A DNA stretch of 5,121 nt from a bacterium UBP9_UBA1432 (lineage in GTDB: Bacteria > Vulcanimicrobiota > Xenobia > Xenobiales > Xenobiaceae). The first letter of the stretch is position 1. Each line of letters starts with the position of its first letter. This document shows positions 1-5,121 of this stretch, piece after piece. The stretch covers positions 390 to 5,510 of the forward strand of contig DCTU01000211.1 in the NCBI GenBank assembly GCA_002329445.1, given 5' to 3'. The notes under the pieces are model-generated. The model was given only the letters and a program-made list of their open reading frames with translations, did not search any database and was not told the origin of the DNA. A program made the position numbers and the translations under genes.

Positions 1-1835
1 CTCCGGCCACCTTCGCCAACACCCTGGAGGCCCTGGAGGACGCCGGACGCCCGCTGACCCGGGCCCGCCGACTCTTCAGCCTCTTCGCCTCCTCCATGAG
101 CACCCCCGAGATCCAGGCCGTGGAACGGGAGTGGTCGCCGAAGTTCGCGGCCCTGCGCGACGAGGTGGTCCTCAACCCCCGGCTCTTCCAGCGGATCGAG
201 AAGGTCTACCAGTCTCCAAAGGGCCTGAACTTCGAGCAGAAGAGGCTGGCCTGGTGGTACCACACCGACTTCGTCCGCTCGGGGGCGGCCCTGGACGCGG
301 CCAGCAAGAAGAAGCTCTCGGCCTACAACCAGAGGCTGGCCGAACTCTTCACCCTGTTCGGGCAGAACCTGCTGGCCGACGAAGAGAACCAGACCGTCAC
401 CCTGTCCCTTCCCGAGGAACTGGCCGGCCTGCCCGCCTCGATGGTGAACCCCGACGGGCCCACGGTGATCCGCAACACCCGCTCGTCGGCCGAGCCCTTC
501 CTGGCCTTCTCGGAGCGTCGCGACCTGCGCGAGAAGGTGTGGCGCATGTGGGTCTCGCGAGGTGAGACCACCAACCACCCCATCGCCGCCGAAATCCTTC
601 GCTTGCGGGCCCGACGCGCGCTCCTGCTGGGCTACCCCACCCATGCCCATTGGCGGGTGGAGGACTCGATGGCCGGGACTCCCGAGCGGGCCATGGAGCT
701 GCTGGAGAAGGTCTGGAAGCCCGCCGTGGCCCGGGTCCACCAGGAGGTCGCCGACATGGAGGCCCTGGCCGGTCACCCGATCGAGCCCTGGGACTACCGG
801 TTCTACGCCGAGAAGGTCCGCAAGTCGCGCTACGATCTGGCCGAGGCCGAGATCAAGCCCTACCTGCAGATGGAGAAGATCCGCGACGGCCTGTTCTGGA
901 TGGCCGGCCAGCTCTACAACCTGGACTTCGAGCCCGTCTCCGGGGTCCCGGTCTACCACCCGGACGTCCAGGTCTTCCGCGTCACCGGTCCGCAGAGCCG
1001 ACACGTCGGCTACTTCTACTTCGATCCCTTCGCTCGCGAGGGCAAGAGGTCAGGGGCCTGGATGAGCCAGTACCGCATGCAGGAGAAGTTCGCCGGCGAC
1101 ATCCCCCCGATCGTCTCCAACAACTGCAACAACCTCAAGAGCCAGCCTGGCCAGCCGATCCTGCTCTCCTGGGATGACGCCGAGACCATGTTCCACGAGT
1201 TCGGGCACGCCCTGCACGGCCTGTGCTCGGACGTCCACTACCCCAGCCTGGCCGGCACCAGCGTGGCCCGCGACTTCGTCGAGCTGCCCTCGCAGATCCA
1301 CGAGCACTGGCTGGGCACCCCCGAGATCCTCAACCGCTTCGCCCTGCACGTCCAGACCGGCGAGCCCATGCCCGCCGAGCTGGTCGAGCGGATCCGCAAG
1401 GCCTCGACCTTCAACCAGGGCTTCTCGACGGTGGAGTTCCTGGCCTCGGCCATCGTGGACATGCGAATCCACCTGGAGGGCGATCGCGACATCGACACCC
1501 GCGAGTACGAGCCCCGGATCCTGGCCGAGATCGGCATGCCGCCCCAGATCGTGATGCGTCATCGCCTGCCCCAGTTCGGGCACCTCTTCCACAGCGACAG
1601 CTACTCGGCCGGCTACTACAGCTACCTGTGGGCGGAGGTCCTGGACCAGGACGCCTGGCGAGCCTTCAAAGAGGCCGGAGGGCCCCTCGACAAGCAGGTC
1701 GCCGAGCGCTTCCGCAAGCACGTCCTGTCGGTGGGAAACACCCTGGACCCGGCCCAGGCCTACCGCAACTTCCGCGGCCGCGATCCCGAGATCGCCCCGC
1801 TTCTGGAGGCCCGAGGCTTCCCGACCCAGGGTTAG
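1..1835 (+). CDS. dcp: Peptidyl-dipeptidase Dcp (M3 zinc metallopeptidase), N terminus cut by window edge
   Basis: This M3-family metallopeptidase would be expected to release dipeptides from the C termini of peptides. The frame (first full codon at 3) is open through the left edge. The 31 codons before the ATG at 96 encode family-like sequence (TFANTLEALEDAG, then a basic stretch and LFSLFAS), so that ATG is internal. Counting from that Met as residue 1, the zinc motif HEFGH is at 367-371, with catalytic Glu368 and ligands His367 and His371. The third ligand is Glu396 in DFVELPSQIHEHW, 25 residues after the second His as in E. coli Dcp. Tyr503 and Tyr510 in the SYSAGYYSYLW segment are likely the conserved substrate-binding tyrosines. 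The region after the zinc motif (LAGTSVARDFVELPSQ) is Dcp-like rather than oligopeptidase-A-like, and the C terminus aligns to the family's end. Against a usual length near 680 aa, roughly 70 residues are missing. A signal peptide cannot be judged, so cytoplasmic or periplasmic location is open. Confidence 0.93.
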   Translation, partial: PATFANTLEALEDAGRPLTRARRLFSLFASSMSTPEIQAVEREWSPKFAALRDEVVLNPRLFQRIEKVYQSPKGLNFEQKRLAWWYHTDFVRSGAALDAASKKKLSAYNQRLAELFTLFGQNLLADEENQTVTLSLPEELAGLPASMVNPDGPTVIRNTRSSAEPFLAFSERRDLREKVWRMWVSRGETTNHPIAAEILRLRARRALLLGYPTHAHWRVEDSMAGTPERAMELLEKVWKPAVARVHQEVADMEALAGHPIEPWDYRFYAEKVRKSRYDLAEAEIKPYLQMEKIRDGLFWMAGQLYNLDFEPVSGVPVYHPDVQVFRVTGPQSRHVGYFYFDPFAREGKRSGAWMSQYRMQEKFAGDIPPIVSNNCNNLKSQPGQPILLSWDDAETMFHEFGHALHGLCSDVHYPSLAGTSVARDFVELPSQIHEHWLGTPEILNRFALHVQTGEPMPAELVERIRKASTFNQGFSTVEFLASAIVDMRIHLEGDRDIDTREYEPRILAEIGMPPQIVMRHRLPQFGHLFHSDSYSAGYYSYLWAEVLDQDAWRAFKEAGGPLDKQVAERFRKHVLSVGNTLDPAQAYRNFRGRDPEIAPLLEARGFPTQG

Positions 1836-1838
1836 GAC

Positions 1839-1855
1839 TCGGGACCGATTCCCGA
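1839..1855 (+). other. Hairpin just after the dcp stop codon
   Basis: A perfect inverted repeat, TCGGGA / TCCCGA around the 5-base loop CCGAT, starts 4 bases after the dcp stop. It could stabilise the mRNA 3' end or form part of a terminator, but no T-run follows. The arms are only 6 bp in very GC-rich DNA, so chance is possible. Confidence 0.35.
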
Positions 1856-1879
1856 CGAGGGCTCCCTTCCGGCCTCGGA

Positions 1880-1901
1880 GGGGGGCCCCTTCGGGTCCCT
1901 T
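1880..1901 (+). terminator. Possible hairpin terminator downstream of dcp
   Basis: GGGGCCC (1882-1888) pairs with GGGTCCC (1893-1899) around a CTTC loop, including one G-U pair. Two more G-U pairs can extend the base of the stem. This would be a stable RNA hairpin 45-65 nt after the dcp stop. There is no U-tract, so it is not a textbook intrinsic terminator. With the hairpin at 1839-1855 it suggests that dcp transcription ends before the next gene. Confidence 0.3.
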
Positions 1902-2042
1902 CGAGGTGCAGGCAGGGTCGACAGGGACGCTCCCGGAGACCGACGAAATCTCGACCCGTTCATCTCGCACCGTCCCACGGGGCGGGAACGATGCGACCCG
2001 TGCCCCCAAGGCTCCGTGGCACGGCGCGCAGGATTCGACGGC

Positions 2043-2047
2043 AGGAG
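2043..2047 (+). promoter_or_regulatory. Candidate ribosome binding site for the SGNH-TPR gene
   Basis: AGGAG lies 13 nt before the ATG at 2061, which is on the long side. The alternative in-frame start, GTG at 2016, has only AAGG 4 nt upstream. Of the 15 codons between GTG and ATG, 5 end in A or T, unlike the strongly G/C-ending codons inside the gene. The ATG is therefore preferred. Confidence 0.45.
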
Positions 2048-2060
2048 CATTCCAGCGACC

Positions 2061-3932
2061 ATGGCAGGCAATCGGGCCATCCTCAAGGAGAAGGCCATCG
2101 CAGTCTTCTTGGGACTGATCGGGACCCTGGTGGTGGCGGAGGTCGCCTTGCGGCTCGTCGGCGCGGCCTGTGAACCCAGGGACGCGGCGTTCCCAAAGGC
2201 GAGGAGGGCCGGCAGCCAGGTCATCCTCTGCCTGGGCGACTCCTTCACCTGGGGCATGGGGGCCGGAGCGAACATGAACTGGCCTCGCCAGTTGGAGCGG
2301 ATGCTCAACGAGGGGGGCGGGCAGCACTACGTGGTGGTCAACCGCGGGATGAGCGGTCAGAACACGGCCTGGCTGCTTCAGATGCTGCAGCACAACCTCG
2401 ACACCACCCGGCCCGATCTGGTCATCCTCTGCTCGGGCAGCGCCAACCGGTGGGATTCCTACGGCGCGCCTCCGGCGGTTGCCCCCCCCGGGGAGTCCCC
2501 CCACACCAGCTCCGAGCCCGAGCCGGGGCCCTCCCAGGTCCTGCGGGACGGGCTGTACCGGGTTCGCGTCTTCCGGCTGGCCAGACTGGTCTATCTGGGG
2601 ATGCGAGAGTCGCGCGAGAAGGCCGTCAAGGCGCAGCGGGCAGCGGCGCTCGAGGTCGAAAGGAAGGTCTGGCAGGACAAGGCTGCCCGTGCCGTCTCGG
2701 CCGAACAGCGCCGCATCTCGGGAGAGTGGTGGACCAGGGGATGGGAAGCCCGGCGCTCGAGAGGCCTCGGGGGCGCGATCGAATGCTTCTTGAAGGGGAT
2801 CGAGGCCAATCCCCACGACGTGCGCAACTACCTGGCCATTGCGGAGTGCCACGAGGCCGGCGGCGACTTTCCCAAGGTGCTGGAGTGGTGCAGGAAGGCC
2901 CAGGAGGTCGATCCCTACTCCCCCGACGTCTGTGTGCTCCTGGCCAAGGCCTACATCGAGACCCGCCGCCATGACGAAGCCGTCGAGAGCCTCGTCCTGG
3001 CCCGGGAGCTGGCCCCCGACCACCCCATGACGCTGACCCGCGTGAGCAACTGCTACGCCAGGATGCAGCGCTACTCGGATGCCCTGGAATGCCTGGGACA
3101 TGCCCTCTCCCGTGACCCGAGGTTCCGGGGCTTCGTGCTCCAGGAACGAGCCACCGTCTACGCCATGATGCGAGAATACGACCGGGCCATCGCGGACGCC
3201 CAGGAAGCGCTGCGGGCCGGCGTGAACCGAGGGCAGGGCAGTCACCAGTTGGGATCGCTGCTGCTGGAGCAGGGCGAGCCCGCCAGGGCGCTCCCCTACC
3301 TGGAGGAAGCGGCTCGAATCCAGCCTGACAGCTCGACGATTCGCAGCCTGGCGCGCTGTTACAAGGACATGGGTCGCGTGCAGGATGCCCTGGAAGCCCA
3401 CGAGAGGCTGGCGACCATGAATCCGGCCGACGGCGCCGAGGATCTGGCCGACTTCTATCGCGAGTTGGGCCGCGAATCCCTGGCCATGGCCTGGTACTCC
3501 AAGGCGATCGAGGCCCGTCCGGGGGGCCGGGTTGAGGGGATCCTGCACAAGATGAGAGGTCCTGCCCGGCCCCACCGATTCCGCTGGGGCCCCGCGCCCC
3601 CCCCGGCGGAATCCGAGCTCGTCCTCACGCCTGTGGAGGCCTGGATCCGAGCCGACCTGGCCACGGCGATCGCCCGGTGCCGCGAGTCGGGCGCCCTGGT
3701 CCTGATGCATGACTACCCGATCGACGACGTTCGCAGCGATGTGCTCAGGGCCATCGCCTCCGAGAACCAGGTGCCCTTCGTCGACCACCACCCCTCCTTC
3801 CGCGCCCTGGCCGAACCAGAAAAGTACTTCGCTCCGGACACACACTGCAACGACCTGGGCTACGAGGTGATGGCCCGGGACCTGAAGCCCAAGGTCCTGG
3901 AGATGCTGTCCTCGAAGCCCCCGCGGGGCTGA
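2061..3932 (+). CDS. Membrane-anchored SGNH/GDSL hydrolase-like protein with a TPR domain inserted in the catalytic fold
   Basis: The 623-aa protein (ATG at 2061) begins with a basic N terminus and a hydrophobic segment at about residues 12-35. This predicts a signal anchor with the remainder outside the cytoplasm. Cys37 is not in a proper lipobox. SGNH block I is LGDSFTWG with Ser61, a block II-like NRGMSGQN is near 94-101, and a block III-like SGSAN follows DLVIL, with Gly126 and Asn129. A Pro-rich linker (about 136-158) and a charged helix (about 184-219) lead into about eight TPR repeats (220-490). The fold then resumes with LVLMHDYP and ends with block V, PDTHCNDLGYEVMA, with Asp593 and His595. 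Family knowledge suggests an esterase or O-acyl hydrolase acting on carbohydrate or lipid, with the repeats as a protein-binding platform. Substrate is unknown. The domain reading is firm; enzymatic activity is inferred from the complete Ser/Gly/Asn/Asp-His set. Confidence 0.85.
   Translation: MAGNRAILKEKAIAVFLGLIGTLVVAEVALRLVGAACEPRDAAFPKARRAGSQVILCLGDSFTWGMGAGANMNWPRQLERMLNEGGGQHYVVVNRGMSGQNTAWLLQMLQHNLDTTRPDLVILCSGSANRWDSYGAPPAVAPPGESPHTSSEPEPGPSQVLRDGLYRVRVFRLARLVYLGMRESREKAVKAQRAAALEVERKVWQDKAARAVSAEQRRISGEWWTRGWEARRSRGLGGAIECFLKGIEANPHDVRNYLAIAECHEAGGDFPKVLEWCRKAQEVDPYSPDVCVLLAKAYIETRRHDEAVESLVLARELAPDHPMTLTRVSNCYARMQRYSDALECLGHALSRDPRFRGFVLQERATVYAMMREYDRAIADAQEALRAGVNRGQGSHQLGSLLLEQGEPARALPYLEEAARIQPDSSTIRSLARCYKDMGRVQDALEAHERLATMNPADGAEDLADFYRELGRESLAMAWYSKAIEARPGGRVEGILHKMRGPARPHRFRWGPAPPPAESELVLTPVEAWIRADLATAIARCRESGALVLMHDYPIDDVRSDVLRAIASENQVPFVDHHPSFRALAEPEKYFAPDTHCNDLGYEVMARDLKPKVLEMLSSKPPRG
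2718..3527 (+). other. TPR array within the SGNH protein
   Basis: About eight consecutive 32-35-residue units follow the tetratricopeptide pattern: small or aromatic residues in helix A, a turn, Ala-rich helix B and a closing Pro. Clear unit endings are GIEANP, AQEVDP, ARELAP, ALSRDP, AARIQP, LATMNP and AIEARP; the fifth unit lacks the final Pro. Helix B signatures include DEAVESL, SDALECL, DRAIADA, ARALPYL and QDALEAH. The units share the pattern but differ in sequence, so this is an old expansion rather than a recent DNA-level duplication. Boundaries are approximate to within about ten residues. Confidence 0.85.
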
Positions 3933-3954
3933 TCGCGGACGCCGCCTGGAGAAC

Positions 3955-3959
3955 GGAGG
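3955..3959 (+). promoter_or_regulatory. Strong ribosome binding site before the 30-codon small ORF
   Basis: GGAGG is followed by a 9-nt spacer and the ATG at 3969, which is near-optimal geometry. It lies 23-27 nt beyond the hydrolase stop, outside any other gene on this strand, so coding constraint does not explain it. Confidence 0.6.
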
Positions 3960-3968
3960 TTCCTGACC

Positions 3969-4061
3969 ATGCCGGAGATCCTCTTCGAAGGGAAGAAGGC
4001 CCACGACATGGAGGAGGGCCAGAGCGACGGCCTCCGCCGACTGGAGCCCGTGACCACCTGA
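3969..4061 (+). CDS. Possible 30-aa small protein downstream of the SGNH-TPR gene
   Basis: The frame runs from ATG 3969 to TGA 4059-4061 and would encode a 30-residue, charged, soluble peptide beginning MPEILFEGKK and ending RRLEPVTT. It has no membrane segment, signal peptide or cysteine. Support comes from an ideal GGAGG site and base composition by codon position: G+C is about 70% at position 1, 37% at position 2 and 93% at position 3, the pattern of real GC-rich genes. The start is 36 nt after the hydrolase stop, so the two are probably co-transcribed. I do not recognise a family. It could be a genuine small protein or the 5' remnant of a longer gene that has been lost, and composition over 30 codons could still be chance. 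Confidence 0.45.
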   Translation: MPEILFEGKKAHDMEEGQSDGLRRLEPVTT

Positions 4062-4106
4062 GCCGGAGGATCGTGAGGCGCCAGGAAGCTGGGGGGCTCG
4101 AGCGGT

Positions 4107-4136
4107 GCCCCTGGGAGCTCGGTCGGGCCCCTGGGA
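4107..4136. repeat. 10-bp direct repeat with 20-bp period
   Basis: GCCCCTGGGA occurs at 4107-4116 and again at 4127-4136 in the convergent spacer. Flanking bases do not match. The repeat is exact but short, and chance is plausible at this base composition. Confidence 0.4.
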
Positions 4137-4149
4137 ACCCAGCCTAGGG
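4129..4149. terminator. Possible terminator hairpin at the convergent gene junction
   Basis: CCCTGGG (4129-4135) pairs with CCTAGGG (4143-4149) around a 7-base loop, with one G-T pair. The right arm overlaps the stop codon of the minus-strand chagasin-like gene (4144-4146). It could fold in transcripts from either side and so insulate the converging genes. No U-tract is present on either strand, so the call is weak. Confidence 0.25.
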
Positions 4150-4818
4150 CGCCACCTCCACCAGGAGGAACAGGGTCCGGGCCGGCTCATGGTCGGGACC
4201 GAAGGGGCGCTGGTAGGTGGAGGTGACCTGGCTGGTCCCCTGGCGCAGGCCCTCGAACACGAAGTCCGTGGTACCTCCGGCGCCGGGTAAGGTCGATTCC
4301 GACCCGTGGGACCTGGGTTCCAGGGCCTTCACCACCGAGGTCCGGGCCACCCGGGGGGCGGTCCATGAGTAGCCGGTGGAGGCGTTTGAGTCCAGGGAGA
4401 CGGTGAAGCGAGTGCCGGGCCTCACGAACACGGCCTCGGTCAGGACCTCGGTGGGGCTGGTCCGGGGAGTCACCTCCACGGGGACGGTGAACGCCCGGAC
4501 CGCTGCCCCGTCGCGCCCTCCGGCGCGCCGGCATTGGAACACCAGCTTCGCCTTGCCCAACCCGGTGGCCCTGATGCGGAACACCCTGAAGCCCGGTGCG
4601 CCCCGGCGATCCGTGGATCGCCGGACGCACCTGTTCTCGAGGACCCTGAGGTTGCCGGGCTCCTGGGCCAGGCTCCAGAGGTCGCCGGTGGTGGCGTTCT
4701 CCTCGAGGGTCACCTTGATGTCGGTGCCGGGACAGAGGTGGAGAGGATGGCCTGCCTGGGCCACCACGGGGAGCGCGGGGGCGGTGAGGAGCAGGATGAG
4801 GAGGAAGATCCGGATCAT
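4144..4818 (-). CDS. Secreted protein with two tandem chagasin-like (I42) inhibitor domains
   Basis: Chagasin-family proteins are Ig-like inhibitors that block papain-type cysteine peptidases with three loops. This 224-aa protein starts at ATG 4818, behind a GGAGG site. Residues 1-22 form a signal peptide (MIRIFLLILLL core, AQA cleavage site), so it should be exported. Domain 2 (about 125-222) carries the full motif set: NASTGYSW (145-152) matching the NPTTGY loop, GAGG (179-182) and RPF (204-206). Domain 1 (about 24-117) keeps NATTGDLW (41-48), but Asp replaces the aromatic residue, GAPG stands where GxGG might be, and no RPF is seen. It has three cysteines (29, 64, 96), whereas domain 2 has none. 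The frame is open further upstream, but codons there often end in A or T, while codons after 4818 are strongly G/C-ending, which supports this start. The family call is good; inhibitory activity is inferred for domain 2 and doubtful for domain 1. Confidence 0.85.
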   Translation of the reverse strand: MIRIFLLILLLTAPALPVVAQAGHPLHLCPGTDIKVTLEENATTGDLWSLAQEPGNLRVLENRCVRRSTDRRGAPGFRVFRIRATGLGKAKLVFQCRRAGGRDGAAVRAFTVPVEVTPRTSPTEVLTEAVFVRPGTRFTVSLDSNASTGYSWTAPRVARTSVVKALEPRSHGSESTLPGAGGTTDFVFEGLRQGTSQVTSTYQRPFGPDHEPARTLFLLVEVAP

Positions 4819-4823
4819 GGGCA

Positions 4824-4828
4824 CCTCC
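4824..4828 (-). promoter_or_regulatory. Ribosome binding site of the chagasin-like gene
   Basis: The minus strand reads GGAGG, then a 5-nt spacer (TGCCC), then the ATG whose first base is 4818. This decides the start: the next Met codon leads directly into a clean signal peptide, while the upstream extension is Arg/Pro-rich and looks non-coding. Confidence 0.7.
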
Positions 4829-4982
4829 AGCGGGACGATCCCGAGAGCCTGCAGGAAACCCCGACTTGCAGGGAGGGAGCCTTCCGTCCAGCCTCCAGGA
4901 GCAGGCTTCAGACTTCGGGGGCAGGGGGGCGCACGCCTCCCTTGTCCGCGGCGGGGCGGAACCCGCACGGCCCGGCTTGGCG

Positions 4983-4998
4983 TTGCGGCTCTCCGCAA
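4983..4998 (-). repeat. Perfect inverted repeat TTGCGG / CCGCAA
   Basis: Six-base arms flank a 4-base spacer (CTCT on the plus strand, AGAG on the minus strand). In a minus-strand transcript it would form a 6-bp hairpin with a tetraloop, about 165 nt before the chagasin-like start. It may be a leader hairpin or an operator; no function is demonstrated. Confidence 0.45.
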
Positions 4999-5005
4999 TC
5001 CTTCG

Positions 5006-5018
5006 CAGGAAGTTCCTG
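5006..5018. repeat. 13-bp palindrome CAGGAA-n-TTCCTG
   Basis: Six-base half sites are perfectly inverted around a single central base, geometry typical of a dimeric regulator site. It sits 7 bp from the TTGCGG/CCGCAA repeat and about 190 bp upstream of the chagasin-like start. It is a candidate operator only. Confidence 0.4.
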
Positions 5019-5060
5019 GCAGACATGACGGAGACGCCCGGGCATCTGAAGATCCGCACA

Positions 5061-5093
5061 CAAAGCAAGAAGACCCGCTTTGGACGGGTCTTC
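5061..5093 (-). terminator. Rho-independent terminator of the tRNA gene
   Basis: On the minus strand, directly after the tRNA 3' end, GAAGACCCG pairs perfectly with CGGGTCTTC (9 bp) around a 7-base loop, TCCAAAG. A T-rich tail follows, TTGCTTTGTGTG. The stem occupies 5069-5093 in plus coordinates. Position just beyond the CCA end fits termination of a tRNA transcript and implies that the chagasin-like gene is transcribed separately. Confidence 0.8.
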
Positions 5094-5097
5094 CCTG

Positions 5098-5121
5098 TGG
5101 TTGCGGGGGCAGGATTTGAAC
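5098..5121 (-). tRNA. 3' end of a tRNA, probably initiator tRNA-fMet (partial)
   Basis: Read on the minus strand, the right edge gives G, the T-loop TTCAAAT, the T-stem 3' side CCTGC, the acceptor 3' strand CCCCGCA, discriminator A and an encoded CCA. The acceptor strand ending in CCCCGCA plus A matches initiator tRNAs, in which A72 faces an unpaired C1. Elongator tRNAs with similar ends, such as tRNA-Leu, have one A fewer before CCA. The anticodon and 5' half lie outside the window, so a tRNA beginning TGCGGGG remains possible. The tRNA call is firm; its identity is likely. Confidence 0.85.

Larger units (their letters stand above)
1836..2060. other. Spacer between dcp and the SGNH-TPR gene
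   Basis: This 225-base gap contains the two hairpins listed separately and no convincing gene. Short open frames cross it, but they run into the hydrolase gene in the wrong frame and lack a good ribosome binding site. No clear -35/-10 promoter pair could be read. A promoter for the downstream gene is expected here by inference only. Confidence 0.5.
4819..5060 (-). other. Upstream region of the chagasin-like gene
   Basis: About 240 bases separate the chagasin-like gene from the terminator of the preceding tRNA gene. I see no convincing gene here. The region should contain the promoter, but no confident -35/-10 pair could be read. It holds two perfect inverted repeats, listed separately, and a weaker pair, CCTGCA (4848-4853) with TGCAGG (4867-4872). 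Confidence 0.5.

Noticed and set aside
96..98. ATG at 96 as the start of the M3 peptidase
   Set aside because: The frame is open upstream to the window edge and the 31 preceding codons encode M3-like sequence (TFANTLEALEDAG), so this Met is internal.
2016..2060. GTG at 2016 as the start of the SGNH-TPR protein
   Set aside because: It has a weak ribosome site and looser third-position G/C use over the 15 extra codons. The ATG at 2061 leads straight into a basic N terminus and a hydrophobic anchor. It is not excluded entirely.
1906..2118. A 70-codon frame (GTG start) across the dcp-SGNH spacer
   Set aside because: It has no good ribosome site and no recognisable features, and it overlaps the start of the SGNH-TPR gene in another frame.
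2160..2171. Possible lipobox at the end of the SGNH protein's hydrophobic segment (VGAAC, Cys37)
   Set aside because: The -3 position is Gly rather than the usual Leu or similar residue, so a lipoprotein signal is not supported and a signal anchor fits better.
1050..4190. A 3.1-kb open frame on the minus strand (1046 codons) antisense to dcp and the SGNH-TPR gene
   Set aside because: Both plus-strand genes lie in the same frame register. A stop in this antisense frame would need a sense TTA, CTA or TCA codon, which such GC-rich genes avoid. The translation shows no recognisable domain, while the sense frames have full catalytic motifs. It is a composition artefact.
5009..5016. GGAACTT on the minus strand as an ECF-sigma -35 element for the inhibitor gene
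   Set aside because: No matching -10 element was found at the expected spacing of 16-17 bases, and the bases are explained by the palindrome.
4819..5061. An N-terminal extension of the chagasin-like protein by 81 codons
   Set aside because: Codons here often end in A or T and encode Arg/Pro-rich low-information sequence. The extension would bury a clear signal peptide that has its own GGAGG site.
4376..5119. Long plus-strand frames opposite the chagasin-like gene and tRNA end
   Set aside because: They run antisense to a well-supported gene and through the tRNA end, lack family motifs, and are expected shadows of GC-rich coding sequence.

Overview
The window is 5121 bases of very GC-rich bacterial chromosome, roughly two thirds G+C by eye. 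Its genes show strong G/C preference at codon third positions. A bacterial assignment rests on Shine-Dalgarno sites, a Dcp-type M3 peptidase, a bacterial signal peptide and what looks like the 3' end of an initiator tRNA with an encoded CCA. GC-rich phyla such as Planctomycetota, Acidobacteriota or Myxococcota would fit, but nothing here settles the phylum.

Layout from left to right. (1) The left edge to 1835 (+) holds the C-terminal nine tenths of a Dcp-family peptidyl-dipeptidase (M3 zinc metallopeptidase), cut at its N terminus by the window edge. (2) 1836-2060 is a non-coding spacer with two GC-rich hairpins. (3) 2061-3932 (+) encodes a membrane-anchored SGNH/GDSL hydrolase-like protein of 623 aa. 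Its catalytic fold is split by an insertion of about eight TPR repeats: the Ser and Asn blocks lie before the repeats, and the Asp-His block lies after them. (4) 3969-4061 (+) is a 30-codon small ORF with an excellent Shine-Dalgarno site and coding-like base composition, 36 nt after the hydrolase gene. (5) 4062-4143 is a short convergent junction with a hairpin and a 10-bp direct repeat. (6) 4144-4818 (-) encodes a secreted protein with two tandem chagasin-like (I42, cysteine-peptidase inhibitor) domains, of which only the second keeps all the motifs. (7) 4819-5060 is its leader, with two perfect inverted repeats. (8) 5061-5121 holds a rho-independent terminator and the 3' end of a minus-strand tRNA, probably tRNA-fMet, running off the right edge.

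Functional coupling between the genes is not evident. The peptidase and hydrolase genes share a strand but are about 225 bp apart with hairpins between them, so they are probably separate units. The hydrolase gene and the small ORF are likely co-transcribed. The inhibitor gene converges on them and is separated from the upstream tRNA by a terminator, so it probably has its own promoter. The items most worth a second look are the TPR-split SGNH protein, the 30-aa small protein and the asymmetric tandem chagasin protein. I see no CRISPR array, insertion sequence, defence cassette or other clear mobile system.
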